64,000 nt of DNA. Source: Homarus americanus. Lineage: Eukaryota; Arthropoda; Malacostraca; Decapoda; Nephropidae. The position numbers and the translations under genes were made by a program. The notes under the pieces were generated by a model. That model did no database searches. It saw only the letters and a list, made by a program, of their open reading frames with translations, and had not been told where the DNA came from. The DNA lies in contig NW_024737042.1 in the NCBI RefSeq assembly GCF_018991925.1, forward strand, positions 19,355,298-19,419,297, read 5' to 3'. Of the stretch, positions 12,816 through 25,381 are shown in pieces; position 1 is the first letter of the stretch; each line of letters opens with the position of its first letter.

Positions 12816-15566
12816 CAATTGTACTCTCACACAACTATACCAACAAACACCTGTACTCTCACACAACTGTACCAACAAACACCTGTACTCTCACACAACT
12901 GTACCAGCAAACACCTGTACTCTCACAAAACTGTATCAACAAACACCTGTACTCTCACACAACTGTACCAACAAACACCTGTACTTTCACAAAACTGTAC
13001 CAACAAACACCTGTACTCTCACACAACTGTATCAACAAACACCTGTACTCTCACACAACTGTACCAACAAACACCTGTACTTTCACAAAACTGTACCAAC
13101 AAACACCTGTACTCTCACACAACTGTGCCAGCACAACACACTTGCTCACTCCAAAACACCTGTACTCACCACAACAAAACACCTGTACTCGTAAAACAAC
13201 ACTCTGTACCACAAAACTGTACTCTCTCACACACATCAGCAAACACCTGCTGTGCCAGCAAACACCTCTCTCCACACTGTACTCCTGTACTCAACTGCCA
13301 GCAAACACCTATCTCACACACTGTACCAGCAAACACCTGTACTCTCACTGCTGTGCCAGCAAACACCTGTACTCTCACAAACAACAAACACCTGTACTCT
13401 CACACACAACTGTACCAGCAAACACCTGTACTCTCCAAAACTGTACCAACAAACACCTGTACTCTCACTGCTCACACAACTGTACCAACAAACACCTGTG
13501 CTCTCACACAACTGTACCAAACCTATGCCAACAAACACCTGTACTCTCCTGCTAGCCACCAGCAAACACCTGTACTCTCTTCACAGCTGTACCAGCAAAC
13601 ACCTGTGCAACACTACTCTCACACAACAAACCTGTACTCTCTACACACACTGTACCAACAAACACCTGTACTCCTCACACAGCTGTACCAACAACACCTG
13701 TACTCTCACACAACTGTACCAACAACAAGTACACCTGTACCAAACAAACACCTGTACTCACCACAACTGTACCAACAAGCACCTGTACTCTCACACAACT
13801 GTACCAACAAACACCTGTACTCTCACACAACTGTAGTCTCACACATCTGTACCACCACACAATTGTACTCTCACACAACTGTACCACCACGCAATTGTAC
13901 TCTCACACATCGTCATCAACACACAGCTGTAATCTCACACAACTGTACCAACAATCACCTGTACTCACACCAACTGTACTCTCACACGACTGCATTCTCA
14001 CACACCTTTACCAACAAACACCTGTACTCTCACACAACTGTATCAACACACAACTGTACTCTCACACAACTGTATCAACACACACCTGTATTAACAAACA
14101 TCTGTACTCGCTCGCAACTGTACTCTCACACGACTGCACTCTCACATACCTGTACCAACACACAGCTGTACTCTCACACAACTGTAAAACCACGCAATTG
14201 TACTTCACGCAGCTTTACCAACACACACCTGTATCAACACACACCTGTATCAACAAACACCTGTACTCTCTCGCAACTGTATTCTCACACGACTGTACTC
14301 TTACACACCTGTACCAACACACAACACAACTGTACCAACACACAACACAACTGTACCAACACACAACTGTACCAACATACAACTCAACTGTACCAACACA
14401 CAACTGTACCAACATACAACACAACTGTACCAACACACAACTGAACCAACACACAACTGTACCAACACACACAACCTAACTGTACCAACACACAACTTAA
14501 ACCAACATACAACTCAATCCTAACAAAATTAACACACAATCATTGTACCAACACACAACCTAACTGTACCCAACACACAAATCGAACCAACACAACTGTA
14601 CCACCACACAACCCAACTGTACCAACACACAACTGAACCAACATACAACCCAACTGTACCAACACACAACTGTACCAACACACAAATAACACACAAACTG
14701 TACTAACACAACCTTAGCTGTACCAACACACAACCCAACTGCAGCCCAACACACAACTGAACCAACACACAACGGTACCAACACACAACTGTACTAACAC
14801 ACAACCTAACTGGTACCAACACACAACACAACTGTACCAACACACAACTGTACCTAACACACAACTGTACCAACACACAACTCAACTGTACTAACACACA
14901 CAATCCAAGGATCCAATTAATACAATTGAACCACACAACTGTACCAAACACAAACCCAAACTGTACCAACACACAACTGTACCAACACACAACTGTACCA
15001 ACACACAACCCAACTGTACCAACACACAACTGTACCAACACACAACACACAACTGTACCAACATACAACTGTACTCCAACACACAACCCAACTGTACCAA
15101 CACACAACTGTACTAACACACAACTGTACCAACACAACTGTACCAACACACAACTGTACCAACACACAACTGCACCAACACACAACTGTACCAACACACA
15201 ACTGTACCAACACACAACACAACTGTACCAACACACAACTGTACCAACACACAAACACAACTGTACCAACACACAACCTTAACTGTACCAACACACAACT
15301 GTACCAACACACAACTCAACTGTACCAACACACAACTGTACCAACACACAACTGTACCAACACACAACTGTACCAACACACAACTGTACCAACACACAAC
15401 TGTACCAACACACAACTCAACTGTACCAACACAGAACTGTACCAACACACAACTGTACCAACACACAACTGTACCAACACACAACTGTACCAACACACAA
15501 CTCAACTGTACCAACACACAACTGTACCAACACACAACTCAACTGTTCTAACACACAACTATACTC
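12816..15566 (+). repeat. 2.7-kb satellite of related 16-bp units
   Basis: The left part (12.82-14.3 kb) is a 32-bp dimer of CAACAAACACCTGTAC and TCTCACACAACTGTAC. The right part (14.3-15.56 kb) is a 16-bp monomer, CAACACACAACTGTAC, which combines the first half of one left unit with the second half of the other. A strongly rearranged zone (about 13.1-13.8 kb) contains truncated units. The plus strand has almost no G outside the TGTAC motif. Because the unit lacks in-frame stops, the array produces a 569-aa open frame at 12,735-14,444, which is not a gene. Confidence 0.95.
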
Positions 15567-16804
15567 TTACATGGGATAAATCAAAATAAAATTTTTCACT
15601 CATTATTTTTTATTATTTATTCAGAGAACATATACAATATTTATACAGTACATACCGACAATTATATTCAGAGTGGATTAAAGCGTGTCTTTGAATGCTA
15701 ACAGTTTGCATAAATTGATGCCCCAAAAAACACTGATCATTGCAAATTTTAAAAGTAGTGTTTTATGTTAATGTAGAAGATTTTTTTTTCAGGCAGCTGA
15801 CGAGTCTACAAAATCATTTTATATGACGAATTAGTTGACACAGATTGCATTAAATGGGTGTTTGGATATACTGTAGGTAGAGTGTTTGTATAATGGACAG
15901 CCTAAGGCCTTAACCATACATTACGTTGATGAGGTGTACAGTAATGAAGGAAATGGGTATCTTGGGGTTGTGTTGTAGAGGGGAACATCATAGCACATTA
16001 CCTAAGACAGTGAAGGAGAGTATATGACAACGAATGGAGAGGGAGAGAGAGGGGATGTGACACTATTAAACTCGGCCACTCAGGAAGGTAAAGCGGTTGG
16101 TAGAAAAAATAAATAAAATAAACACAATAATGCTAATATATCCGAGATTTTCACAGGAGGGAAAGACTTGCAGGAGATAATAATTATGTGTTTCAACTAA
16201 CGGGATATAAAATTTCGCGTCGTTACAAGACATAAAATGGTAAAATTTTACGTGTGTGATACCGTGCACTGAGTCAGCATTATCCTAAAGAAAAATAGTG
16301 CTAATCGTAATACTAACTTAAAGAACAACACTCGTATTATGACGTAACTATATGTTTGATGTTTTAATGTTGATGTTTTAAGATCTATTTAACATGCAGT
16401 AGCTAACGTCACTCCATGAAGATAAACTCTGACGCAGAATAAAAAAAAAACTTTGAAGTGAGATTTTAAAGTGAAATCGAACGGAAAGTATAACAAGAAA
16501 ATCGAGTGGCAACTTTGAGGCAATTCCGCTAAACAATTTTCGTCGCCGTCATGTATTTCTGTGGAGTTAGAAGTGCAAGTAATATCGCCTACGCATGAAA
16601 ATGTCACCTGGGACAGTTTTCTGCGGCTGAGGAAATTGCTTAGTATCCAAAGAATTTCTCTTTTTTTTGTTTTTTCTTTCCATTTCCTTTTCCGCCGTTG
16701 CCAAGGAAGTTTAGATTTTATTATATTATTTCCGATACTGTACTTTTCGTAGACTTAAAGGAGATGACTTATGTGTCAGTTAAATGAGTTGCTTGTCCGT
16801 CTAT
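15567..16804. other. Unannotated spacer
   Basis: 1.2 kb of AT-rich single-copy-looking DNA with poly-A/T runs. No gene is recognised. Confidence 0.4.
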
Positions 16805-17245
16805 CTGTAAATGTGTATATATGCAGTATGTGCGTGTGGCTGTGTCCATGATTGTGTATGCTTCTGTGTCTGTGTATGTGTCGGTATCTGTGTGTATGTG
16901 TCTGTATATGTTTCTGTGTCTATGTTTGTGTATGTATCTGTGTGTCTGTCTGTGTGTATGTGTCTGTGTGCGTGTATGTTTATGTGTCTTTGTATGTGTC
17001 GGTATCTGTGTGTATGTGTCTGTATATGTTTCTGTGTCTATGATTGTGTATGTATCTGTGTGTGTGTGTGTGTTTGTATCTGTGTGTGTGTGTGTGTTTT
17101 TATCTGTGTGTGTGTGTATGTGTGTGTGTGTGTGCGTGTGTGTTTATGTGTCAGTGTGAGTGTGTGTATGTGTCTATGTGTGTATGTGTCTGTGTCTGTG
17201 TATGTTTCTGTGCGCGTGTGTGTGTGTGTGTGTGTCTGTATGCGT
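16805..17245 (+). repeat. GT-rich complex microsatellite with internal duplication
   Basis: Interspersed TGTG, TATG, TCTG and CGTG words. A segment of roughly 80 bp containing TGTGTCGGTATCTGTGTG occurs twice, 118 bp apart (near 16,878 and 16,996). The Cys/Val-rich frames (up to 180 aa) come from the TGTG periodicity. Confidence 0.92.
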
Positions 17246-17826
17246 CGGTGTCTGGAACTGCAAGACCAACTCAACCCAAGTACAACTTTTCTAAGCTGTA
17301 TTCACGAGGCTTCAACCCTTACACGTATAACGTATTTACTCATGAAAAGATAAATCCACAATGCATATCCAACTATTCATAATTTAATTCTCATGGGATA
17401 AAATTGGCGAAACTGGTGGTGAGTTTGCTCTGAGTAGCTCTGACGTCACCAAAGAAAAACACGGCCTCCATACAGTATACCTGTATAAATCACTTCACAG
17501 ATTATAGTTTATAATTTTCAACTTCATTTATTATAGGTAATTGCTATATAGATACTCAGATAATGTAAATGAATTATAATAACTAATTCAAATAAATAAA
17601 TGACGTCATTGTAAAACCCAGACTTAGGGTGGTGGTCACAAGGGAGTATGCTCAAAGTGAATAACATACCTGTTTATTCATCTTATTATTTTACACTTCC
17701 AATACGTTGTTTAAATAATCTGGAGAACATTGCTTTATAAAGTTGTTGAATAAGATATATACCTGCAATAATACTATAGCAAATTTACCTGGTTTGTTAG
17801 GTGCTCTAGAAGTCAAGCTGGATTAT
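17246..17826. other. Unannotated spacer
   Basis: AT-rich sequence without recognised features. Confidence 0.4.
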
Positions 17827-17863
17827 GGAGGGAGGGAGGGAGGGAGGGAGGGAGGGAGGGAGG
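17827..17863 (+). repeat. (GGGA)n microsatellite
   Basis: About nine GGGA units. Tandem G3 runs give G-quadruplex potential. Confidence 0.95.
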
Positions 17864-18069
17864 CTCTCCGATGACGATACACCGAGCAGCAGGGGGTTGA
17901 CAGTGTTGCCATCTATTTTTTCTTCTATTTTTTATAAATTTTTGGAAAGTGATAAAAGGTAAAACTGGCAAAATAGTGAGTTTATCTTTAAAATAAACAA
18001 ATCTGTGTGACAGCCACTACTACAAACACCCTTGTGTAAATAACTTGTGTACAGCATGAAACAACCAAA

Positions 18070-18180
18070 CCTAACCTAACATAAGTTAACCTAACCTAAC
18101 CTAACCTAACCTAACTTAACCTATCCGAACCTAACATACCCTAACCTAACCTAACCTGACCTAACCTAACCTGACCTAAT
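18070..18180 (-). repeat. Interstitial (TTAGG)n telomere-type tract
   Basis: About 20 CCTAA units (TTAGG on the minus strand) with point variants (CTTAA, CCTGA, CATAA). TTAGG is the ancestral arthropod telomere repeat. Unique DNA lies on both sides, so this is interstitial rather than a chromosome end. Confidence 0.85.
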
Positions 18181-19204
18181 CCAATGTGTACCATAAGATG
18201 AGGTATGACATGGTGTTGATATATGACACGAGAGAAGTGAAAAATAAGGCTAGTATCTAGTGTACCATGGAATAGTAAAACAAGTAATAATATATAACAT
18301 GGGAAGCGTAAATAAAATATTAGTATCTGTCTTTATCACTAGTTCCGTATCAGATTACTTGGCTCTTGACGTGCGTGTGGGGGGAAGGCTATAGCAGTGT
18401 ATTAGGTTCATTATTAAACACTTTCTCGCATTTCTAATCCAGCTCCCTCCGGTGAATACTTGAAGTTCGGATCCTGGAAAACAATTAAATTCTTTATCTA
18501 GTAGAGTTGTGTCAGATGTTGTAATACGATATACAAAAGGTTTATATTGCAATATTCGAGGGGCACTTCATGGCCCCGTGATGAAATTTATTATATACTG
18601 TACCGGGACGGGTTGACGGGAGGTTGTGGTATCGCTTCTATTTTATAGAGTCGGTAAACGTTTTTGAAACTTGGTAGATATACCTTAAGAAATCCATAAT
18701 CGTTTTAATATGTATAAAAAAATAATGTTTGGAAACTTAGGGAGCTGTTGACGGTCGAAACTGTGAACAAGACAAATATATAAAACACAGAGTGAGTAAC
18801 GAATGTAAACGTGTAAAGAGAAGTATAATACATCATAGGTGAAGATGGTACAATATATACATACACTGTGTCAATCTTGCATCTTTCTCGTCTCGGATGT
18901 TTGTCTTAGTATCTCTTTTACACCCCTCTTCCACACCCCCCTTTCTTCCCTCCTCCCCTTTGTCTTAGGTACACTATGTCTTCTTTTCTTCCTCAAGTTC
19001 TCGTCCTTTAATAGAGCTTCGGGGAGTTGGGGGGTTGGGGGTTAGAAACAAGTCTTAACATCTCTCCTTAACACAGAGGTTCCTTATATCAAGTCTTTGT
19101 CTGCTTACTAACTACGGCCTCTCTCTCTCTCTCTCGCTTTCGTATTTAGTCGTGATTATTATTTGTCTTTTCTTTAGTAACCTCTTTATCTTAGCCTTCC
19201 GGTC
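18181..19204. other. Unannotated spacer
   Basis: No recognised gene. A short (CT)n lies at about 19,120-19,135. Confidence 0.4.
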
Positions 19205-20070
19205 ATTGTTTCAGAATATCGAAGCCGAGGGAGAAGATAAAGTGTAAGAAGAAGGGAAGAAAAGATGAATAAAGAGGATTTCAGGAAAGTAAAGAACAAG
19301 ATAAATTAGGGAATAAATGGTGTAACTCGAGAGGATTAAAAACTGAGGTGACAGGGAGGAAAAAAAGGAAAAGAGAGAAAGAGGAAGAAAGATTAGGAGA
19401 GGCAGCCGAGAGGAGGGAAAAGAGGGAAAGAAATAAGGAGGGAGAAGGCGAAAGAAGAAAGCAGAAAAGATAAACAGGAAAAAAATCTTCGTGAAAAAAA
19501 GGAGAAAGGAACCAGTGAGAATTAAAAGAAGGAGATATGAGGAAGAGGAACAGGGTAGAAGGGAATAATAAGAGAAGATGAGAAGTGAGAGAGAACGAAC
19601 AATACAAAACAACATAAGAGGAAAAGAAAGAGGAAGAATGTGACCAAGAAGTAGGAATAGGTGGGCTAGAATCAAGGAAGAGAAAGAACAGAAAATGAAG
19701 CAGAAAGAAAAGTAAGACGAGTGGAGGGGAGGGAGGGAGGGGAGGAGGGAGGCCTGTGTAGGGACAAGAGCCTGGACCAGCCACCAGGTACGAAGGTAAT
19801 GTATTGATTCTTATCTCAGCCATTTCCTGCAAAAAATGGGGTCGGTCATAACCCCACTAATGGAGTATGAGCTATAGGCGGAACTATGGGGAAGGGTGGG
19901 GAGGCGGCCCTTGGGTGTGGTGAAGAGTGGGGTGTGAGGGAGTGGAGGAGGAGATGGGAGTGAGTAATGTGCTACGAGGGGAGAAGAGGATGGGGAAGAA
20001 GAGAATGGGTGAGATATATGGAGGACGGAAAGGGGGGTGTAGTGACGGGGAAGGGGGTAAGTTGGGTACT
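19205..20070 (+). repeat. Purine-rich low-complexity domain
   Basis: GAA/GGA/AAG-rich for about 550 bp, with (GGGA)-like runs near 19,725-19,752 and G-rich sequence at 19,885-20,060. The 154-183-aa minus-strand frames are Leu/Ser/Phe-rich translations of polypyrimidine, not genes. Confidence 0.75.
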
Positions 20071-20284
20071 GTATAAAGAGATGTAGCATCGTGTATTAGT
20101 GGGTCTGTTCATCGACTCTTCCCTTGGTGTGGTTCTAAATGTATGAGACGCGTTGGTGGGAGGAACGAGGCACTGCCGGGTGTAGGTCCTGGTTAACATA
20201 TCACTAGGAAAGAATCTTGAGACGACTGGACTGACACACAGTACACAGGAGTATCAAGGCATACGCTATGGCTACTTTTGGGGA

Positions 20285-20993
20285 TTTTTTCCCAGCTGAG
20301 AAAAGATGCCCCGCCCCCTCCCCAAGAGTTACAGCTGATTGGCTGTTGCAAACCTGTCCGATTTTGTCCTGAAGTAATGTATTTCTAAATGAGTTTATTC
20401 ATAATCGTTGGGATGACCGTTTCTGACGAGAAAGATATTTAGCTAAATTATATAAAGATACATACATTAATTATTTCAAACATAAGCACGTAGGAAGTTT
20501 ATCAGAAGTATTATACATGAATTAACTGTTGTTAAACTCTGGTTATATGACTGCGAACAACTTCATATTTTTCCCTCCTCTGCTAACGGTCGTGTAATAT
20601 TTCAATGTGATTCTGATCTTTAAAAATGTTGTTTTTGCATAATGTGGTAATATTGATACGTAATTTGTCTTAGTATGCCTTATTGTGGGTAAAAATAAGT
20701 ATATATTAAATGCATCCCCCGAATGCGTGAATTTACTACCAGAGTTTGACAGTTAATTCATGTATAATACTTCTGATAAACTTCCTACGTGCTTATGTTT
20801 GAAATAATTAATGTATGTATCTTTATATAATTTAGCTAAATATCTTTCTTGTCAGAAACGGTCATCCCAACGATTATGAATAAACTCATTTAGAAATACA
20901 TTACTTCAGGAAAAAATCGGACAGGTTTGCAACAGCCAATCAGCTGTAACTCTTGGGGAGGGGGCGGGGCATCTTTTCTCAGCTGAGAAAAAA
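20285..20993. mobile_element. Fold-back (long inverted repeat) element
   Basis: The left arm 20,285-20,542 and right arm 20,739-20,993 are reverse complements along about 255 bp with only scattered mismatches and small indels. They enclose a 196-bp spacer without a reading frame. The outer ends read TTTTTTCCCAGCTGAG and, reversed, TTTTTTCTCAGCTGAG. The ends lie next to short G/C-rich segments (GATGCCCCGCCCCCTCCCC). No transposase is present and no clear target-site duplication was found, so it is either a non-autonomous fold-back/MITE-type element or an inverted duplication. Near-identity of the arms implies recent origin or gene conversion between them. Confidence 0.85.
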
Positions 20994-21982
20994 CACACTA
21001 TAATACATTTCATAGTAGACAGTTAAGCGCTTAGAAGAACTGGACGTTACGTGTGTTAGTCTCAAATCGAAAAAATAATATATTAATGCTCGAAATTCCT
21101 CTTACCTCCGAGAGGTATTCTGTAATGCAAAGTTGTTGTTTCTAAGGAAAATTAACAAACAATGACCCACAAGTCCCCCATTTTAATCGGAACTTGCCTA
21201 TTATCAACCTCGTCCGGGTCTTAAGGAGATTCTGTAAACCCGTAGAGGCGTAGACGCTCCTTGTGTTCTCAGGCTCACGTAGGGGGCAGTGCGCCACCGC
21301 GAAGGTAACTGGTCACTTATTGAGGTAAACATACTGTTTATCATTATTTCTTGAAATCTCCAAATTGAAGTTTATATTATGTAACGTGAGTAACTTTTAC
21401 TACTGTGTTCGATAGATAAGATTTTTTTAAAGAAAAAATTATAAACTCACTTGTTTAATCAAATTATATTTTTCACTTTATTTTCACCAACCTGTATATG
21501 ATGAAGGCGACATCAACATCCTCCTTACTATGTTTTTGCTTACCCAAATTCTCTTGGTATAACTTGCTGTTACATCCCCGGGGATGAAACTAAGGCGAAG
21601 TTAACGGCTCCTAACGTTGGAAACTGCAAAGATTTTCTAAACCGTATCGACTATCAGTAGGTTCACCGTAAAAACTCTTTATGGTTGATCTTAATGTTAG
21701 TGATGTGGCAACACAAGTGTGGTTCAGAGGCCAACACCTTTGTTCAACAACAGTACAGGTGATACTGTGTATAATGATCAGAACTGCGGATGGACAATTC
21801 TTCGGCCGTCAACACCCAAATTTCATTTACTTTTAAATCGAGTTACCTTTTACACTGGCTGCTGACATTTGGCCCTAACAATGGGGTCACCTAACAGTTT
21901 CCCTATTCCAGATTTTGATATGTTGACCAAAATGTTTGCTAGTGTCCTGCAGCGTTCATGTGAAAAAGGAGATTCAACAAAA
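20994..21982. other. Spacer between fold-back and LINE copy A
   Basis: No complete gene. Its right end holds a possible LTR-retroelement primer site and gag start, annotated separately. Confidence 0.4.
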
Positions 21983-22012
21983 CTCTACTACTCTGCATTC
22001 ACTTGGAATCGA
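21868..22012 (+). pseudogene. Possible LTR-element primer-binding site and gag start, truncated
   Basis: CTGACATTTGGCCCTAACAATG resembles an LTR end (CA), a short spacer and a lysine-tRNA-type primer-binding site of the TGGCGCCCAAC form, here with a missing base. An ATG at 21,881 opens a frame of about 43 codons beginning MGSPNSFPIPDFDMLTKMF, plausible for the N terminus of a gag. It ends in sequence belonging to the 3' end of LINE copy A, so LINE insertion may have cut it. No second LTR was found. This is inference from motif layout only. Confidence 0.25.
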
Positions 22013-22167
22013 GTATGACAATCATCCAGCTATAATACAATGGTATGAGTTATTAAGGATGTCACCTTCGTTGGTGAGCTCTGTGGTGACTCGAGAGGCC
22101 GGTACGGGACCGGCAGAATCACCCACAGATGTTACACGTGTAGAGGGCTACATCTAGTGCGGGAGGG

Positions 22168-22821
22168 GTGACGGAAGCGTCTTACCAGCGTTCGCGCTTG
22201 TCTGCCTTGGTAGGCAGTCGGGCTATCCTCGAAAGTATTGACACCTTCTCGTATGGTGCTCTTCCAAGCGTTACGGTGTGGAGTGATCGTTTCCCAGGTG
22301 AGGGGATCGATTTGGCACTTTTCTTAAGACTATCCTTACATCTTTTCATTTGCCCGCCAATGTTACACTTAATATTCGTTAGGTGACTTTAAAGTCGCTG
22401 CTTTGGTTGTCTACAGTACTGTCGTCCATACGAGTAACATGACCAGTCCAACATCGTTGATCATGGATAATGGTAGCCTCGATGCTCCTACAGTTGGTGT
22501 CAGCGAGAAAACTGGCATTTGTTGTCTTGTCTTCCCAACGAACTCGGGGGATGGAACGTAGACTACTGTAAGTTGGTGAAAGTTTTCAAGTGCCTTGAGG
22601 TGCCTCCTGTATGTGACCCATGTCTCGCTACAATATAGCAGGGTAGGGAGGACCACTGCTCGATATACGTGCAACTTGGTAGATAATTTCAGCTCCCTAC
22701 AGCTAAAGACACGGCGGATACGGAGTCTGCCAAAGGCTTGAGATGCACATCTGATCTGATGTTGAATCTCTGTCCACGGTGGTGGACAGGTGGGAGTCGA
22801 AATACTGAAAGTGGGTAACAT
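22168..22821 (-). pseudogene. LINE copy A C-terminal domain
   Basis: Contains the conserved C-terminal stretch with CRELKLSTKLHVYRAVVLP, LLYCSETWVTYRRHL and ALENFHQ. It is followed out of frame by the region corresponding to the GHVTRMDD block of copy B. The 72-aa plus-strand frame over its end (22,168-22,386) is a shadow. Confidence 0.8.
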
Positions 22822-22935
22822 TAGAGAGGGTAGTACCGTTAAGCTGGATGGATGGTGGAGGTGTGGGTGAACCAGGGGCAGGCTGAAAGCGAATCTGAGT
22901 CTTACCTCGAGGCCGAAGTGTGCATATGCATCTGC

Positions 22936-23760
22936 TTAGGTGTTCAAGATCTTCTGTAGGTCGCGTTTAGTGTCAGCAACAAGGGTGAGGTTGTCTGCAT
23001 ATTGAAATTCAGTAATGGAAGCTGCCATAACCTTTGTTCCTGCCTGGAGTTGTCTTATGTTGAAAAGACCCTTTATACGGTATTGAATGTTCACCCAGCC
23101 GGCTAAATTGGCACTGGCACGATTAAGGAAGGCAGCCAAGAATATGAAAAAGAGAGTTGGTCCCACCGCTCATCCTTGTTTTACCCCCGTTTGGATGGGG
23201 AAGAACTCAGACTTGAAGCCATTGTACAGGACACTGCCGTTCATGCCATTGTGACGTTGCCTCACAATGGCAATGAATTTTAGTGGGCAGTCAAAACGGC
23301 TGAGGATCTGCCAGAGGGCTTCCCTGTTGACCGATCGAAGGCATTGGTTAGGTAGATGAAGGCCATGTACGGGTCACGATGCTGTTCTCTGCACTTTTCC
23401 TGCATCTGGTGGGCAGCAAAGATCATGTCAGTGGTGCCACGTGATGGTCTATCTAAAGGCATATTGAGATTCTGGGAGGAAGTTTTCCGCCTTAGGAAAA
23501 AGTGTGTTTATGAGGACTCGGACGATAATATTGCCAGCTACGGCCAGGAGCGAGATACCACAGTAGTTGCTATAGTCTAACCGGTCTCCCTTATTCTTAT
23601 AAATATTGACAATGGACGCATCTTTTAGAGCTTGGGGGATTTCCTCTTTTTCCCATATATTCTCCAGGGGAGAGTGGAAACGGCTGGTAAGCAGAGGTTC
23701 TCCTGCTTTATACACCTCGGCTGGGATTCCATCAGACCCAGCGGCTTCGTTATCTTTCAT
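22936..23760 (-). pseudogene. LINE copy A reverse transcriptase, broken
   Basis: Three consecutive blocks lie in shifting frames. 23,760-23,449 has AAGSDGIPAEVYKAGEP and RLDYSNYCGISLLAVAG. 23,462-23,280 has GTTDMIFAAHQMQEKC, then an AFIYLTNAFD block in which the usual catalytic Asp (IDLTKAFD form) is replaced by Tyr. 23,166-22,936 has FQYADNLTLVA, where the YADD motif has become YADN. Loss of both catalytic aspartates plus frameshifts makes this RT non-functional. Confidence 0.85.
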
Positions 23761-24408
23761 CTAGCAGTAGGTACCTCATCAAGAGATAGAGGATAGTTGA
23801 GGTGGGTCAGCTCTGGATGCTGAGTGACCTGCTGGGGTAATCATCCACATCACTGTTTCGGTGAAGCAGTGAATGGTAGTGTTCTTTCCAGCAAGAAGGA
23901 TGCCTTCTTTGTCTTTAATTAGGGAGTTACCTTCGGAGGAGCGGGGAGGGGCTGCGCCATGAGTGATTGGCCCATAAAATGTTTTAGTGAAATTTACAAA
24001 TTTCGGCATCTTGTGTTTATCTGCAAATTTGCATTTCACATACTTTATTTTTCAACCAGTTGTTCTTTAGATTGTGAAGTTCCCGTTGGATCACCGCTTT
24101 CTTCTTGTGCAAGTTTCAGCTTTGATCTGAGACTGAGGGTTGTTCTGCCAGTCAGTTAAAGCAGCACGTTCTTGTCGACTAGTCTGCTGATTTCCGGGTC
24201 AGTTTCATGAAACCGGTCCCGTTGCATTTTTTCGATCTGGTCGAGGATCTCTCTACAGGTTTTTGCCATGCCAGAGGCAATAATACCCTATTTAACATTG
24301 GGATTTGGGTTGTTTGTAGTCGGGTTGTTTATTAGCCTATGTTCGAGCTGCTCTCTGAAAGCATGTGCTACCGCTGGATCCTCCAGATGCTTAGTGTTAA
24401 AACCTTTT

Positions 24409-25115
24409 CTAGAGGCGTGTTGCCTTTGCCATTATGGGGTGAGGTGATAGTGAGAGATTGGCTTTGGCGAGCCGATGATCAGGGTCACAGTGGTCTGACC
24501 CACGCATGGCAATGGTGATGAGGACATCTAGGCCATCTCTTTCTCTGACAATGATGTAGTCAATGAGATGCCAGTGTTTGGATCGTGGGTGTTGCCACGA
24601 ACCCTTGAACTTGTCGGCCTGCTTAAACAAGTTATTGTTGATAGTGAGGTTGTGTGTAGGACACTTGCTGAAGAAGAGTAGACCGTTGGGATTACACTTG
24701 CCTAGTCCATTACTCCCTCTAATTCCCTACCACATGTCAGGATCTCTGCCAACTCTGGCGTAGAAGTCACCTAAGAACAGAACCTTATCCTCTCTGGGGA
24801 TAGAGGTTAGCATTCAGTCAAGTTCGGCATAAAAGGCCTCCTTGATGTCATTTTCTGCACAAAAAAGGCATGACGTGAGTGAATCAGTGGAACTCGGAGC
24901 GTCATGAGGCGCTCGTTGATCCTAATAAGCTTTTCAGTTAGCCTATGTAGGATGCATTGGCGGATGGCATAGCCAACTCCATAAATGCGTTTTCTCTCCG
25001 CAGCAGGCTTACCCCTCCAGAAGAAGGTATAGCCAGACCCCGTTCTGTGAGTTATACCTAGCCAGTTCTTTTGCCACAAGGGCGGTTCCTCTTTCAGGAC
25101 GCTCATTTGTGTCAA
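24409..25115 (-). pseudogene. LINE copy A endonuclease domain, broken
   Basis: Fragments match the APE-type endonuclease read more cleanly in copy B. The N-terminal part (25,115-24,807) has GSGYTFFWRGK and a GVGYAIRQ block. The C-terminal part (24,630-24,409) has LIDYIIVRERD, then SDHCDPDHRL, the SDH catalytic triad region. The link between them (24,640-24,810) is out of frame. Copy A keeps a 20-bp stretch near 24,550-24,570 that copy B has lost, so the two copies are complementary witnesses of this domain. The start cannot be set because the first motif block is degraded. Confidence 0.8.
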
Positions 25116-25381
25116 TATCCAGAAGGGTCCTTATATTCCATACAGTGACCATAAGTGGTTGTATAGGTTGTTTTTGTTTTGATCTGTGATTAATTGTGAT
25201 TGTGTTTTCGACCGCATAAGGATGACCAAACTGGGTGCAGTTGCCTACTCAGGTTTTTTTTTTTTAGGAAGGCTATGTTTAGAGCACCTTTTCTAGCCCC
25301 CTCCCCATGTGGGGTGAGCAGTGGCTCCTTGAAAGGGCTGCTCAGCCGTACAGACAGGACCGGATTGCACTACTGCATAGA

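Noticed and set aside
16811..17353. Cysteine/valine-rich 180-aa protein, metallothionein-like
   Set aside because: It arises from TGT/GTG codons of a GT microsatellite. Alternative frames are equally open.
18070..18180. True chromosome end
   Set aside because: Telomere-type repeats cover only about 110 bp and unique sequence continues on both sides.
19211..19832. 154- and 183-aa Leu/Ser/Phe-rich minus frames
   Set aside because: Same artefact as above: two overlapping frames over one purine-rich tract.
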